Source: Clostridia bacterium (lineage in GTDB: Bacteria > Bacillota > TC1 > UBA5767). From it: a DNA stretch of 64,000 nucleotides. The stretch is taken from assembly GCA_016887505.1 (NCBI GenBank), contig CP069393.1:434001-498000 (forward strand), given 5' to 3'. Under the pieces are notes generated by a model. That model did not search any database. It was given only the letters and a program-made list of their open reading frames with translations, and was not told the DNA's origin. A program made the translations under genes and the position numbers. Shown here piece after piece: positions 27,167 through 35,395 of the stretch (its first letter is position 1; each line of letters opens with the position of its first letter).

Positions 27167-27706
27167 TTAATAGTTTTCTGAAAGTAATGCATAATGTGCT
27201 TGTGGGTGGTCACATACGGGACAAACTTCTGGAGCCTTTTTACCATAGTGTATATTTCCACAGTTTTGACATATCCACTTGCATTCCATGTCACGCTCAA
27301 ATACTCGTTCTTTTTCAATGTTGTTTAGAAGAGCTAGATAACGTTCTTCATGATGTTTTTCTATTTCAGCGACACCTTCGAAGAGGGCTGCAATATCATC
27401 AAAACCTTCTGCTTTTGCAGTTTCTGCAAATCCCTTGTACATGTCGGTCCATTCATAGTTTTCACCGGCTGCTGCATCTTTTAAGTTTTCAGTAGTACTA
27501 TTCACACCATGAATTAACTTAAACCAGATTTTAGCGTGTTCTTTTTCATTTAAGGCAGTTTCTTCAAAGAATTTTTGAATTTGAACATACCCATCCTTTT
27601 TTGCCTGACTGCTAAAGTAATCATATTTATTTCTAGCTTGTGATTCACCGGAAAAGGCAGTCCATAAATTGGCTTCCGTCTTTGTACCTTTTAATTTTTC
27701 ATCCAT
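27167..27706 (-). CDS. rbr: rubrerythrin
   Basis: A 179-residue cytosolic non-haem di-iron peroxidase that removes hydrogen peroxide in anaerobes. The ferritin-like domain has the ExxH pairs (NEKEHAKIW and IEKHHEERY). A C-terminal rubredoxin-type Fe(Cys)4 site is CQNC near residue 150 and CPVC near 167. I set the start at MDEKLKG, where TAAGGAGAATAAAACA precedes the ATG; the longer frame adds 13 unlikely residues. It lies 13 bases after the upstream flavin reductase, in one operon with its likely electron donor. Confidence 0.96.
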   Translation of the reverse strand: MDEKLKGTKTEANLWTAFSGESQARNKYDYFSSQAKKDGYVQIQKFFEETALNEKEHAKIWFKLIHGVNSTTENLKDAAAGENYEWTDMYKGFAETAKAEGFDDIAALFEGVAEIEKHHEERYLALLNNIEKERVFERDMECKWICQNCGNIHYGKKAPEVCPVCDHPQAHYALLSENY

Positions 27707-27719
27707 TGTTTTATTCTCC

Positions 27720-28319
27720 TTATTTGTTTTTTCTATAGTATGCATATGTCATAGTTTCAGGTGCATCATCGCGACCGTCACCGTCTAAAACATCTGCAAT
27801 ATAAATCGTATGCGTACCAATGTTTATGGTTTTATCGGGAATAACCTTGCATTCAATCCAGCCGGCTGCATCCTTAAGATACGGCATATTATTTGGTGTG
27901 AGCCCGAAATTCATATTCTTAAATTTATCAAATTCACGACCTGAGCGAAATCCGAAGCGGCGTACCATTCTCATGTTGTCTGTACCCAAGATGTTTAGCG
28001 CAAAGTACCCTGATTCATCTATACATTCCTTCGTAAGATTCTCTTTATTGACGGAGATAGCAATAGTAGTAGGGTTGGTTGTAACCTGGAAAGCAGCATT
28101 GGCTACTTGACCGTTTAGTTTTTCGCCTTTACGAGAGCTGATGACATAAAGACCGTAGCTCATCTTGCGGGTTGCCTTTTTTAGATTACTTCCTGGTTTA
28201 TGTTCTTTGGGGATTTCTTCCACAAAACGTTCTGGCCCAACATTACAGACAGGACATTTATCAGGAGGCGCGTCCCCTTCAAAAACATGGTTGCATACTT
28301 CACAACGCCATAATTTCAT
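27720..28319 (-). CDS. rubredoxin-flavin reductase fusion (Hrb-like electron donor)
   Basis: A 199-residue protein. A short rubredoxin-like iron site opens it (CEVC near residue 6 and CPVC near 21), followed by a flavin reductase (split-barrel FMN) domain starting [10 protein letters not shown] and including [15 protein letters not shown]. This is related to high-molecular-weight rubredoxin (Hrb), but Hrb of Moorella has the rubredoxin module at the C terminus, whereas here it is N-terminal. It probably passes electrons from NAD(P)H through FMN and iron to rubrerythrin encoded next to it. The start follows AGAGGTGCTACG; MKRGAT upstream is not needed. Confidence 0.9.
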   Translation of the reverse strand: MKLWRCEVCNHVFEGDAPPDKCPVCNVGPERFVEEIPKEHKPGSNLKKATRKMSYGLYVISSRKGEKLNGQVANAAFQVTTNPTTIAISVNKENLTKECIDESGYFALNILGTDNMRMVRRFGFRSGREFDKFKNMNFGLTPNNMPYLKDAAGWIECKVIPDKTINIGTHTIYIADVLDGDGRDDAPETMTYAYYRKNK

Positions 28320-28457
28320 CGTAGCACCTCTTTTCAATGTAGTTTAATTTAGTATATCATAGATAACTTGTGAATTCTTCATTTTGCCTAACTTGAATGA
28401 GAATGTGGATGTAATTTCTGATCAATCATATTGACAGCGCTTTTCTTACAGCAAGTA

Positions 28458-28466
28458 TGTTATAAT
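28458..28466 (+). promoter_or_regulatory. extended -10 promoter element
   Basis: TGTTATAAT 77 bases before the zinc-ribbon gene. A TTGACA at 28431 is 24 bases away, too far for a standard pair, so this would be an extended -10 promoter. Confidence 0.4.
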
Positions 28467-28542
28467 TTTTTAAAGGCAAGTCCTAAATGAGCATAAACTG
28501 AATTATTGTGAGATACTTTTTGAATGAATAGAAGGTGATGTA

Positions 28543-28935
28543 TTGGGTGATAAATTGAGAGTGAGCTGTACAGTTTGTTCCTTTGAAAGAGAACTCAGGG
28601 TAGGCAAAGGCTTATTGTATACCAAACCAGGTTCTTATTTGATTGAGTCAGAAATCGCTAGCAAGCAAATGCAGAATAATTTGTTTCAAAGAATGGAAGG
28701 GCCCTGTGTTGAGGTAAGAGCAAATCGCGAAATTTATCGGTGCGAAAAATGTAATCGAGTGATGGATTGTTTGAGTATCAGCATCGTGAATGGCAAGAAA
28801 AGTTATAAGACAAAGTACCGCTGTCCGAGGTGTAATAAAACGATGACAGTAGTAGAGATGAGAACAGGAGAGTACCCCTGTCCTAACTGTGAAGAAGGCA
28901 AACTATTCGTCGAAAAAGTAGGCACTTGGGATTAA
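28543..28935 (+). CDS. multi-cysteine zinc-ribbon protein, unknown function
   Basis: A 130-residue cytosolic protein of zinc ribbons. Cysteine pairs are seen near residues 9-12 (CTVC), 67-70 (CEKC), 94-97 (CPRC) and 112-115 (CPNC), so up to two or three metal sites. Nothing tells what it binds. The start is TTG after AAGGTGATGTA. It ends 17 bases before the DAHP synthase start, so the two are probably cotranscribed. No functional link is clear. Confidence 0.7.
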   Translation: MGDKLRVSCTVCSFERELRVGKGLLYTKPGSYLIESEIASKQMQNNLFQRMEGPCVEVRANREIYRCEKCNRVMDCLSISIVNGKKSYKTKYRCPRCNKTMTVVEMRTGEYPCPNCEEGKLFVEKVGTWD

Positions 28936-28952
28936 GTGAGAAGGAGAACAAT

Positions 28953-29981
28953 ATGAAATTCACGAAAGTACAAAAGATACCGGAGCCACAGGAAATTATT
29001 GAAAGCATGCCGGTTACGGAGAGCATTAAGAAGATAAAGGAACAAAGAGATAAGGAAATAGAAGCAATCTTCACAGGTAAAGATGACCGGTTCATCTTGA
29101 TTATTGGCCCATGTTCGGCTGATAATCAGGATGCTGTTGTAGATTACATAACTAGATTGGCGACGATACAGGAAAAAGTAAAAGATAAGATTTTGATGAT
29201 ACCAAGAATTTATACCAATAAACCGCGTACTACCGGCCAAGGGTATAAGGGAATGTTGCACCAACCTAATCCTGAAAAAGGAACCGACATGGCCCAAGGC
29301 ATTGTAGCAATCCGAAAGCTACACTTAAGAGCCATCACTGAAACGGGGCTGACTAGTGCTGATGAGATGCTCTATCCAGAGAATCATGTATATTTAGATG
29401 ACTTACTAAGCTATGTAGCAGTAGGTGCAAGAAGCGTGGAGGACCAACAGCATAGATTGGTTGCTAGTGGTATCAATATTCCTATTGGAATGAAAAATCC
29501 TACCAGCGGTGATATTTCAATCATGTTAAACTCCATCCAGGCAGCTCAAGCAGAGTATAAATTTATCTACCGTGGTTGGGAGGTACATACTGAAGGCAAT
29601 CCATTAGCCCATGCTATTTTGCGAGGAGCGGTTGATAAGTTTGGCAACAGTATTGCAAACTACCATTACGAAGATATTAGTACTCTGATCCACGCCTATG
29701 AAAGTAGGAATTTAAAGAATTTGTCCATTATTATTGATACGAATCATTCGAACTCCAATAAAGATTTTAGCCAACAGCCTAGAATTGCTCACGAAGTGAT
29801 TCGAAACTGCCATTATGATTCCTTGTTTAAGAAAGCCATCAAAGGATTGATGGTAGAAAGTTATATAGAAGATGGTAGGCAAGAAATCGGGGCGAATACC
29901 TATGGCCGGTCTATTACTGACCCCTGCTTGGGTTGGGCAAAAACTGAAAAAATGATTTTTGATATAGCGGAAGCACTCTGA
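28953..29981 (+). CDS. aroF: 3-deoxy-7-phosphoheptulonate (DAHP) synthase, class I
   Basis: First enzyme of aromatic amino acid synthesis, condensing erythrose 4-phosphate with phosphoenolpyruvate. It is 342 residues, AroF/G/H type. Active-site segments are LIIGPCSADN, PRIYTNKPRTTG (Lys/Arg of the PEP site), ARSVEDQQHR and GLMVESYIEDGRQ. The start at 28953 follows AAGGAGAACAAT; an upstream frame adds MGLSEKENN without a ribosome site. It has no ACT or chorismate mutase domain. Feedback type cannot be told. It is the last gene before a terminator. Confidence 0.94.
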   Translation: MKFTKVQKIPEPQEIIESMPVTESIKKIKEQRDKEIEAIFTGKDDRFILIIGPCSADNQDAVVDYITRLATIQEKVKDKILMIPRIYTNKPRTTGQGYKGMLHQPNPEKGTDMAQGIVAIRKLHLRAITETGLTSADEMLYPENHVYLDDLLSYVAVGARSVEDQQHRLVASGINIPIGMKNPTSGDISIMLNSIQAAQAEYKFIYRGWEVHTEGNPLAHAILRGAVDKFGNSIANYHYEDISTLIHAYESRNLKNLSIIIDTNHSNSNKDFSQQPRIAHEVIRNCHYDSLFKKAIKGLMVESYIEDGRQEIGANTYGRSITDPCLGWAKTEKMIFDIAEAL

Positions 29982-30045
29982 TAAAAGGTTTTAAAACGAA
30001 AAGAGCACGATTATTGTACGGAATATAATCGTGCATAATCTAGTA

Positions 30046-30077
30046 GCAGGCAGACTCATAGAGTCTGCCTGCTTTGT
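30046..30077 (+). terminator. terminator after DAHP synthase
   Basis: A 12-base perfect stem GCAGGCAGACTC with loop ATA, then TTTGTT. A second 10-base stem (GCACGATTAT, 30005-30034) precedes it. Confidence 0.75.
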
Positions 30078-30133
30078 TAATTAATGAGTCATATTTCGTT
30101 ATAGTCACCAATCATCTCGCTACGAAGTAGATT

Positions 30134-31408
30134 CTAGAGTGAACTATTGGGAATATGTTTTTTGTAAATTTTAAGAATGATTTTTGTACCAATATTTTTG
30201 GATGATTCCACATAATAAGTAAAGGCATCTTCAAAATGCAGTCTCAATCTTTCGATGGTGTTGGCTAAACCGTAATGGGTGTCTGTGCTTAAATGCTCTT
30301 CATCGGATAATGGGGATTTCTTTATGTTTTTAAAGAAACGGTTTAATTGTTCCTCATCCATTCCTGCGCCGTTATCTTCTACGATAATGGTATAGTAATT
30401 TTCTGATTCACGTCCCAGTATTTGAACAACGCCTTCGCGATCTAAAGGTTCTAATCCATGTATTATTGAGTTTTCCACAAATATTTGAAGCGAGAAGAAG
30501 GGAAGCATGAGGCTTTTCAATGTATCTTCTACATCAATCACAAATTTAACACGATCACCAAAGCGGAAGTTTTGTAGATACAAGTATTTTTCTATATAGT
30601 TTAGCTCTTGTTCTAAGGTTACTAGATTGGTTTTATTATGTAGGCTGTAGCGCAACATTTTGGTAAAGGTTTCTAGGATATTTTGTGCACTGTCATATTC
30701 TTCAAGTTCTAGTAATCGAATTATACTAGATAGAATATTGAACATAAAATGCGGATCTACTTGATTCTGCATGGCACTTAGCTTGGCAAAGCGCAAGCTG
30801 TGCTCCAATATGGTTCGTTTCTTTTCTTGCTGGAAGAGAATATCCTGCTTTTTGAGGAGCTCTTCTTCCAAGGTTTCTTTGATATTTTTATCCACGATAT
30901 AATTTGCTAGCATGAAAAGGCTATTGGCTGCGGCGATGATTCTTTCTTTAGAAATAATCATTGTTTCTTCGCGTGCCTTTTTAAAATACTCAGTGTTAAA
31001 CCAAGGCATATTGTAGTCTTGTTCACCTATACTGGGAAAGGTATCATCCTCCAAGTTGTCACAACGTACTTGACCAGCCATTACTGTTCCAACAAATTTA
31101 TCATCAATTATGATAGGAATGATAATGTCGATTAAACCTGCATGGCATTGAAATATGTATGGTTTTTTTTGTTTTAAAGCGCGTAATCCGGCCACTCGAT
31201 TAGAGGCATAACAGCATTTTAGACCACCATCATGGCTATGGATAGATTTGCAAAAAGTGCAGAAGTTTGATCCTTCACCAAGATGTATCCCTTGGGGATC
31301 AGTAAAAACAACACCCATTCCAGTTGCTAGTGCAAAAGATTCTTCAATTTCCTTAAGCGTTTCCTTATCGATGTTGTGTATCTCTGTTACTAACTTCATA
31401 AGAGGCAT
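30134..31408 (-). CDS. PocR-domain histidine kinase (LytS/YesM type)
   Basis: A 424-residue cytosolic sensor kinase. Residues about 12-165 form a PocR sensory domain with the conserved cysteines (CTFCKSIHSH, LKCCYASN, IFQCHAG). PocR is a variant PAS-like domain known from propanediol regulation that senses small organic molecules. A coiled-coil linker follows. The histidine box DPHFMFNILSSI is near residue 222 and the ATPase core near 320-410 (FVENSIIHGLEP, VEDNGAGMDEEQ). It has no membrane helix, so it senses an internal ligand. It starts 1 base after the stop of the response regulator gene. The pair probably controls the divergent Gcv-like cluster. Confidence 0.92.
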   Translation of the reverse strand: MPLMKLVTEIHNIDKETLKEIEESFALATGMGVVFTDPQGIHLGEGSNFCTFCKSIHSHDGGLKCCYASNRVAGLRALKQKKPYIFQCHAGLIDIIIPIIIDDKFVGTVMAGQVRCDNLEDDTFPSIGEQDYNMPWFNTEYFKKAREETMIISKERIIAAANSLFMLANYIVDKNIKETLEEELLKKQDILFQQEKKRTILEHSLRFAKLSAMQNQVDPHFMFNILSSIIRLLELEEYDSAQNILETFTKMLRYSLHNKTNLVTLEQELNYIEKYLYLQNFRFGDRVKFVIDVEDTLKSLMLPFFSLQIFVENSIIHGLEPLDREGVVQILGRESENYYTIIVEDNGAGMDEEQLNRFFKNIKKSPLSDEEHLSTDTHYGLANTIERLRLHFEDAFTYYVESSKNIGTKIILKIYKKHIPNSSL

Positions 31409-31409
31409 A

Positions 31410-32480
31410 CTATCTCTCCTTGCATTTAGCTCTATATGCAGAAGGTGTCAAATCTAGGAATGATTTGAAAGTACGGTTGAAATGGCTAGTGTCATGATAG
31501 CCAACTTCCGTGGCGATTTCGCTAACCTTAAGGTTTGAATTTTCCAAAAGGTGTACAGCATGGTTGATCCTCAATTTATTCAGAAACTGGGGAAAAGACA
31601 TATTTGTTTCTTTGCTAATACATCTTGAAAGATGTGATTCACTAAAGTGAAACTGGTGACTTAATGATTTAAGGGTTATATCCTCTTGAAAATTATTCTG
31701 AATGAAATTAACAATGTTTTTTGTCTGATAGATTGTTGAAGAGTCATGTAGGAGAAGCTTTTCTGATATTGTTTGTTCGCTTTCAAGCAAAAGATTTTTG
31801 ATAGCTTGAATGCTATTTGCATTTTCTAAACGATGTATTGTTTGATTTCTAAATTGGTTGATACTTTCCGTATCAAAACCAATAAGCACCATGGTCCGGC
31901 TGATTTCATTTACGAAATCTTTAAGGCAATATTTGATTACGGATGTACCTTTTGGAGTCATAAGAATAGTTCGCATGAAATCTTGATAGCTTCGCTTGAA
32001 AAGTTTTACATCATAGTGTTGCATGGCACCAATGAGTGTTTTTTCCTCCATTAGAGGGTAGTCTGAAAGATTGTATTGATTGTTACTTATTCCACCTGTC
32101 TGTTGTTGTTGCCTGGTTTTAAGGTATAACTTTTCAATAATCTGAGTAAGCAGATAATCTTTAGCAGGTTTAATAATATATTCATCTGCACCCAAGCGTA
32201 GCGCTTTTTGCGCTAGTTCAAACTCTGCATAGGCTGTGTTGATAATAATCTGAATATTCTTATCGATAGCTTTGATTTCCTCTGTAGCTTGTAAGCCCCC
32301 CATAACAGGCATCTTAATATCCAATATGGCTATATCAATTGGATTATTTTGGACATACTCAACAGCGGATTTACCGTTATTTGCTGCATGTACGATTTGA
32401 AAATGACTATTTTGAGATAAGATTTTGTTAAGGTACTTCATCTCCAACATTTCGTCTTCAGCAATGAGAATTCGGATCAT
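31410..32480 (-). CDS. response regulator, REC plus AraC-type DNA-binding domain
   Basis: A 356-residue YesN-type regulator, partner of the PocR kinase. The receiver domain (1-120) has the acidic pair (EDE near 8), phospho-Asp in AILDIKMPVMGG near residue 55, and the switch Lys in IIKPAKD. The C-terminal AraC/XylS helix-turn-helix pair (about 258-352) includes FSESHLSRCISKETN and VGYHDTSHFNRTFK. Between them lies a 130-residue linker. It is the first gene of the minus-strand operon. Regulated genes are likely on the other side of the divergent spacer. Confidence 0.93.
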   Translation of the reverse strand: MIRILIAEDEMLEMKYLNKILSQNSHFQIVHAANNGKSAVEYVQNNPIDIAILDIKMPVMGGLQATEEIKAIDKNIQIIINTAYAEFELAQKALRLGADEYIIKPAKDYLLTQIIEKLYLKTRQQQQTGGISNNQYNLSDYPLMEEKTLIGAMQHYDVKLFKRSYQDFMRTILMTPKGTSVIKYCLKDFVNEISRTMVLIGFDTESINQFRNQTIHRLENANSIQAIKNLLLESEQTISEKLLLHDSSTIYQTKNIVNFIQNNFQEDITLKSLSHQFHFSESHLSRCISKETNMSFPQFLNKLRINHAVHLLENSNLKVSEIATEVGYHDTSHFNRTFKSFLDLTPSAYRAKCKER

Positions 32481-32927
32481 AGAGTTCCCCCCTTCAGGTG
32501 AATCAATTGCCTAATATTAATGATAACAAAAAAGATGAAAAATTGAAAATGAATTAAAATATATATGGAATAAAATTCAAGTTTTAATTGAAAATTGTGA
32601 GTAAAAAAAACCAATATGCCTACATAAAGGAAACATTCTTTTTTGTCCTAAAATGTCATTTCGTATGCTAAAGAATTAGAAACAGCCAGACTGGAGTAGC
32701 CGTTAATGATATTGATTCTCATCACGCAAAAACATGAATTTGCAATTTGCATGACAAGAATTGCCAATAGTTTCAAGGAAAACGATAAAATCATTGAACT
32801 TTTTATTGCAAAAGATACTTTTTATCATTATTTGTAAGGTTATCTTCATAGGGGATGTATGAATGATAAAGAAGAGTATTATATAGGACAAATAAAATTG
32901 ATTGATGGTTTATTGCTGGAGGAAACG
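32481..32927. promoter_or_regulatory. 447-base divergent control region
   Basis: AT-rich spacer between the two-component operon (minus) and the SDR (plus). It contains overlapping TTGCAATTTGCAT repeats near 32740-32752 and the word CAAGAATTGCCA at 32755-32766, repeated before the gcvPA-like gene. A TTGAAC at 32794 may be a -35 box for the SDR. No gene is supported inside. Confidence 0.4.
32755..32766 (+). promoter_or_regulatory. candidate operator CAAGAATTGCCA, copy 1
   Basis: The same 12 bases occur at 33795-33806. This copy starts 173 bases before the SDR start; the other starts 175 bases before the gcvPA-like start. Equal distance supports a common binding site, perhaps for the AraC-type regulator. 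Confidence 0.4.
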
Positions 32928-33734
32928 ATGGAGATACACAAAAAGAAATTAGACAAGCGAATTGCAATTGTGACCGGGGCCACTAAAGGTAATGGGCTGG
33001 CTGGAGTCATGGGATTAGCCAAGCATGGAGCAAAGGTTTATATGGTGGACAGTGATATAAGTGTACATGAAAGGGCTCATGAGTTAAGAAAACAAGGCTA
33101 TTGCGTTAATGGGATATTGCTTGATGTGTGTGATCAATACGCAGTTAAGGTTGTACTGAATGAGATGGTACATGAAGAAGGAAGAATTGACATCTTATTG
33201 AATAGCGTTCGATTCATAACATTAAAATCATTTATGGAACTGAGTAATACCGAGCGAGATGCACTTTTCGACGAAACGATTAAAGGCGTATGGAATTGTT
33301 CTCGTGCTGTTTATCCGTATATGTTAGAGAAGGATTATGGAAAAATTATTAATATGTCTTTTGCGCCAGAGCTGAAAGAAGTAGACAATATCGAGCCATC
33401 CTATGCTATTGCTAAAGCTGCTATTTGGGGTTTTACCCAAGCTCTGGCCTACGAGGCAGCTAGATATGGTATTAACGTGAATGCAATTTGCCCGGGCCAC
33501 ATTCTAACCCCATCGCTTCAGCAGTGTGTACTAAAATCTAATCCAATAAATCCAAACAAAGAAATAGAAAAACTTGCTACTTCAATACCGCTAGGACGTT
33601 TGGGCTCTATGGAAGAAATCGGAGAACTAGTCGCTTTTTTAGCTAGTGACGAAGCATCCTATTTGGTTGGGACTCAGATATTTATTGATGGTGGGAGCAC
33701 TTTAGCGGAGAACTTCAACATGGCAATGTGCTAA
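32928..33734 (+). CDS. short-chain dehydrogenase/reductase
   Basis: A 268-residue classical SDR. The dinucleotide motif is TGATKGNG near residue 14, catalytic Tyr/Lys are in SYAIAK near 152-157, and PGHILTP follows. The usual NNAG motif is changed to NSVRF. The C terminus has DEASYLVGTQIFIDGG. It reduces or oxidises an alcohol/ketone; the substrate is unknown. The ATG at 32928 has a strong GGAGGAAACG site; a longer frame from 32859 adds 23 residues with no family match. It is the first plus-strand gene after the PocR system. Confidence 0.88.
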   Translation: MEIHKKKLDKRIAIVTGATKGNGLAGVMGLAKHGAKVYMVDSDISVHERAHELRKQGYCVNGILLDVCDQYAVKVVLNEMVHEEGRIDILLNSVRFITLKSFMELSNTERDALFDETIKGVWNCSRAVYPYMLEKDYGKIINMSFAPELKEVDNIEPSYAIAKAAIWGFTQALAYEAARYGINVNAICPGHILTPSLQQCVLKSNPINPNKEIEKLATSIPLGRLGSMEEIGELVAFLASDEASYLVGTQIFIDGGSTLAENFNMAMC

Positions 33735-33794
33735 CAGATATTGTCAAATGCTGAACAAAAAATAACAACTTTTAGAAAACGGTTTGCGATATAG

Positions 33795-33806
33795 CAAGAA
33801 TTGCCA
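33795..33806 (+). promoter_or_regulatory. candidate operator CAAGAATTGCCA, copy 2
   Basis: An exact copy of the word at 32755-32766, in the 235-base gap before the gcvPA-like gene, same orientation. A separate inverted repeat, TGTGCC (33897-33902) with GGCACA (33929-33934), lies closer to the gene. Confidence 0.4.
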
Positions 33807-33969
33807 CAATATGCTAGGAAGTGTCCATAGGAGTACGATTTATTATGGTGAATCTAATATTTAGTTAAGAAATATTCGGAACGATTTTTTGATGTTTGTG
33901 CCGAATCGATAGGGGGGATGGGCTTCTAGGCACAATGCAACCAAAACTAATAAATTGGAGGGAAACTTA

Positions 33970-35358
33970 ATGAGCGGTAAAGGTAATATTGTATATCCTT
34001 ATATTCCTAATTCAGTACCTGAAGTTAGACAGGCAATGTTGGACGAGTTGGGTTTTGAGAGTGAAGAAGATATTTATAAAGAGATACCAGATCGTCTGAG
34101 ATTTCACGGTGAAATGAAGATGCCTGCCCCTATTTTATCTGAGGCAAGATTACAAAGACACGTTGAAAAAATATTCGCAAAAAATGAGAACGTAAAAGAT
34201 AATATTTGTTTCTTAGGTGGTGGTATTTGGAATCACTATGTACCAGCTGTATGTGACACCATTGGTGGACGTGATGAGATTCTTACCTCCTATGTTGGTG
34301 AAGCCTTCTCTGACCATGGCAAATTCCAAATCTTGTTTGAAAGTGAAAGTATGCTGGGAGACTTAACCGGTTTTGAAGCATGTAATACTCCGACCTATGA
34401 TTGGGCGAATGCAATAGCCATCGTTTCAAGAATGGCTTCTAGAACTACAGGCAGAAAAGAAATATTAGTATCTGAGAATATTAGTCCTGATAGAAAAATA
34501 ATTAACGAAAACTATTGCAAACCTGATATTTCAATCGTAGAAGTAAAATATGATTTTGAGAATCGGTGTTTAGATCTTGATGATCTAAGAAGCAAGGTTT
34601 CTGATAAAACAGCCATGGTTTATTTCGAAAATCCATCCTATCTTGGATTCATTGAAACCCAAGGTGCGGAAATTGTTGAGATTGCACATGCTAAAGGTGC
34701 AACAGTGGCAGTAGGTGTAGATCCTACTTCATTGGGCGTATTGGAAGCACCTGGAGATTTCGGTGCAGACTACGCTGTTGGTGAATTACAACCACTAGGT
34801 ATCCACATGTCTTGTGGTGGTGGACTAGGTGGATTCATTGCAACAAAAGATGAAGAAAAATTCGTAGCTGAGTACCCGTCATTATTGTTTGGTGTATTAC
34901 CTACAGTAAAAGAAGGCGAGTATGGATTCGGCCAGGTTGCATTTGAGAGAACTTCCTATGGATCTCGTGAAAAAGGCAAAGACTTTATTGGTACCTGTGC
35001 TGCTTTACATGGAATGATTGCCGCTGTTTATTTGGCACTCATGGGTCCTGCTGGCATGAAAGACCTTGGCTCAACGATCCTACAGCGTATGGCTTATGCC
35101 AAGGCTGAAATTGCTAAGGTTCCAGGCGTAAAAGTATATGATGGATACAACTTCAAAGAATTCGTTGTTAACTTTGATGATTGTGGAAAATCTGTTGCTG
35201 AAATTAACAGACTACTTCTTAAAAAGAAAATTTTTGGTGGCATCGATTTGACAAAATCATTCCCCGAACTAGGAAGTTCAGCATTGTATTGTGTAACTGA
35301 AATGCTTACCAAAGAAGATATTGATGATTTGGTAGTAGCACTGAACGAAATATGTTAG
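33970..35358 (+). CDS. glycine dehydrogenase (decarboxylating) subunit 1-like protein (GcvPA paralogue)
   Basis: A 462-residue PLP-fold protein of the GcvP alpha type. Family features are IPNSVPEVRQAML at the start, FLGGGIWNHYVPAV, ENPSYLGFIE and AVGVDPTSLGVLEAPGDFGADY. Where canonical GcvPA reads roughly YTPYQPEISQG and then MYDG, this protein reads SYVGEAFSDHGK and PTYDW. From knowledge of the family these are substrate-side loops, so the substrate may not be glycine. I chose the ATG at 33970 (GGAGGGAAACTTA before it) over a TTG 15 bases upstream. It forms a complex with the next gene product. No GcvH or GcvT is in the window. Confidence 0.85.
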   Translation: MSGKGNIVYPYIPNSVPEVRQAMLDELGFESEEDIYKEIPDRLRFHGEMKMPAPILSEARLQRHVEKIFAKNENVKDNICFLGGGIWNHYVPAVCDTIGGRDEILTSYVGEAFSDHGKFQILFESESMLGDLTGFEACNTPTYDWANAIAIVSRMASRTTGRKEILVSENISPDRKIINENYCKPDISIVEVKYDFENRCLDLDDLRSKVSDKTAMVYFENPSYLGFIETQGAEIVEIAHAKGATVAVGVDPTSLGVLEAPGDFGADYAVGELQPLGIHMSCGGGLGGFIATKDEEKFVAEYPSLLFGVLPTVKEGEYGFGQVAFERTSYGSREKGKDFIGTCAALHGMIAAVYLALMGPAGMKDLGSTILQRMAYAKAEIAKVPGVKVYDGYNFKEFVVNFDDCGKSVAEINRLLLKKKIFGGIDLTKSFPELGSSALYCVTEMLTKEDIDDLVVALNEIC

Positions 35359-35395
35359 TAGGGTTTAAAAAATTAAAATGGAGGTTGAAGTATAG

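Noticed and set aside
32740-32770. sigma-54 promoter upstream of the SDR
   Set aside because: TTGGCA and TGCA words on the minus strand are present, but GG to GC spacing is not the required 10 bases.
33735-33969. glycine riboswitch before the gcvPA-like gene
   Set aside because: No tandem glycine aptamer pattern in 235 bases. Only a repeated operator-like word and a TGTGCC/GGCACA inverted repeat were found.
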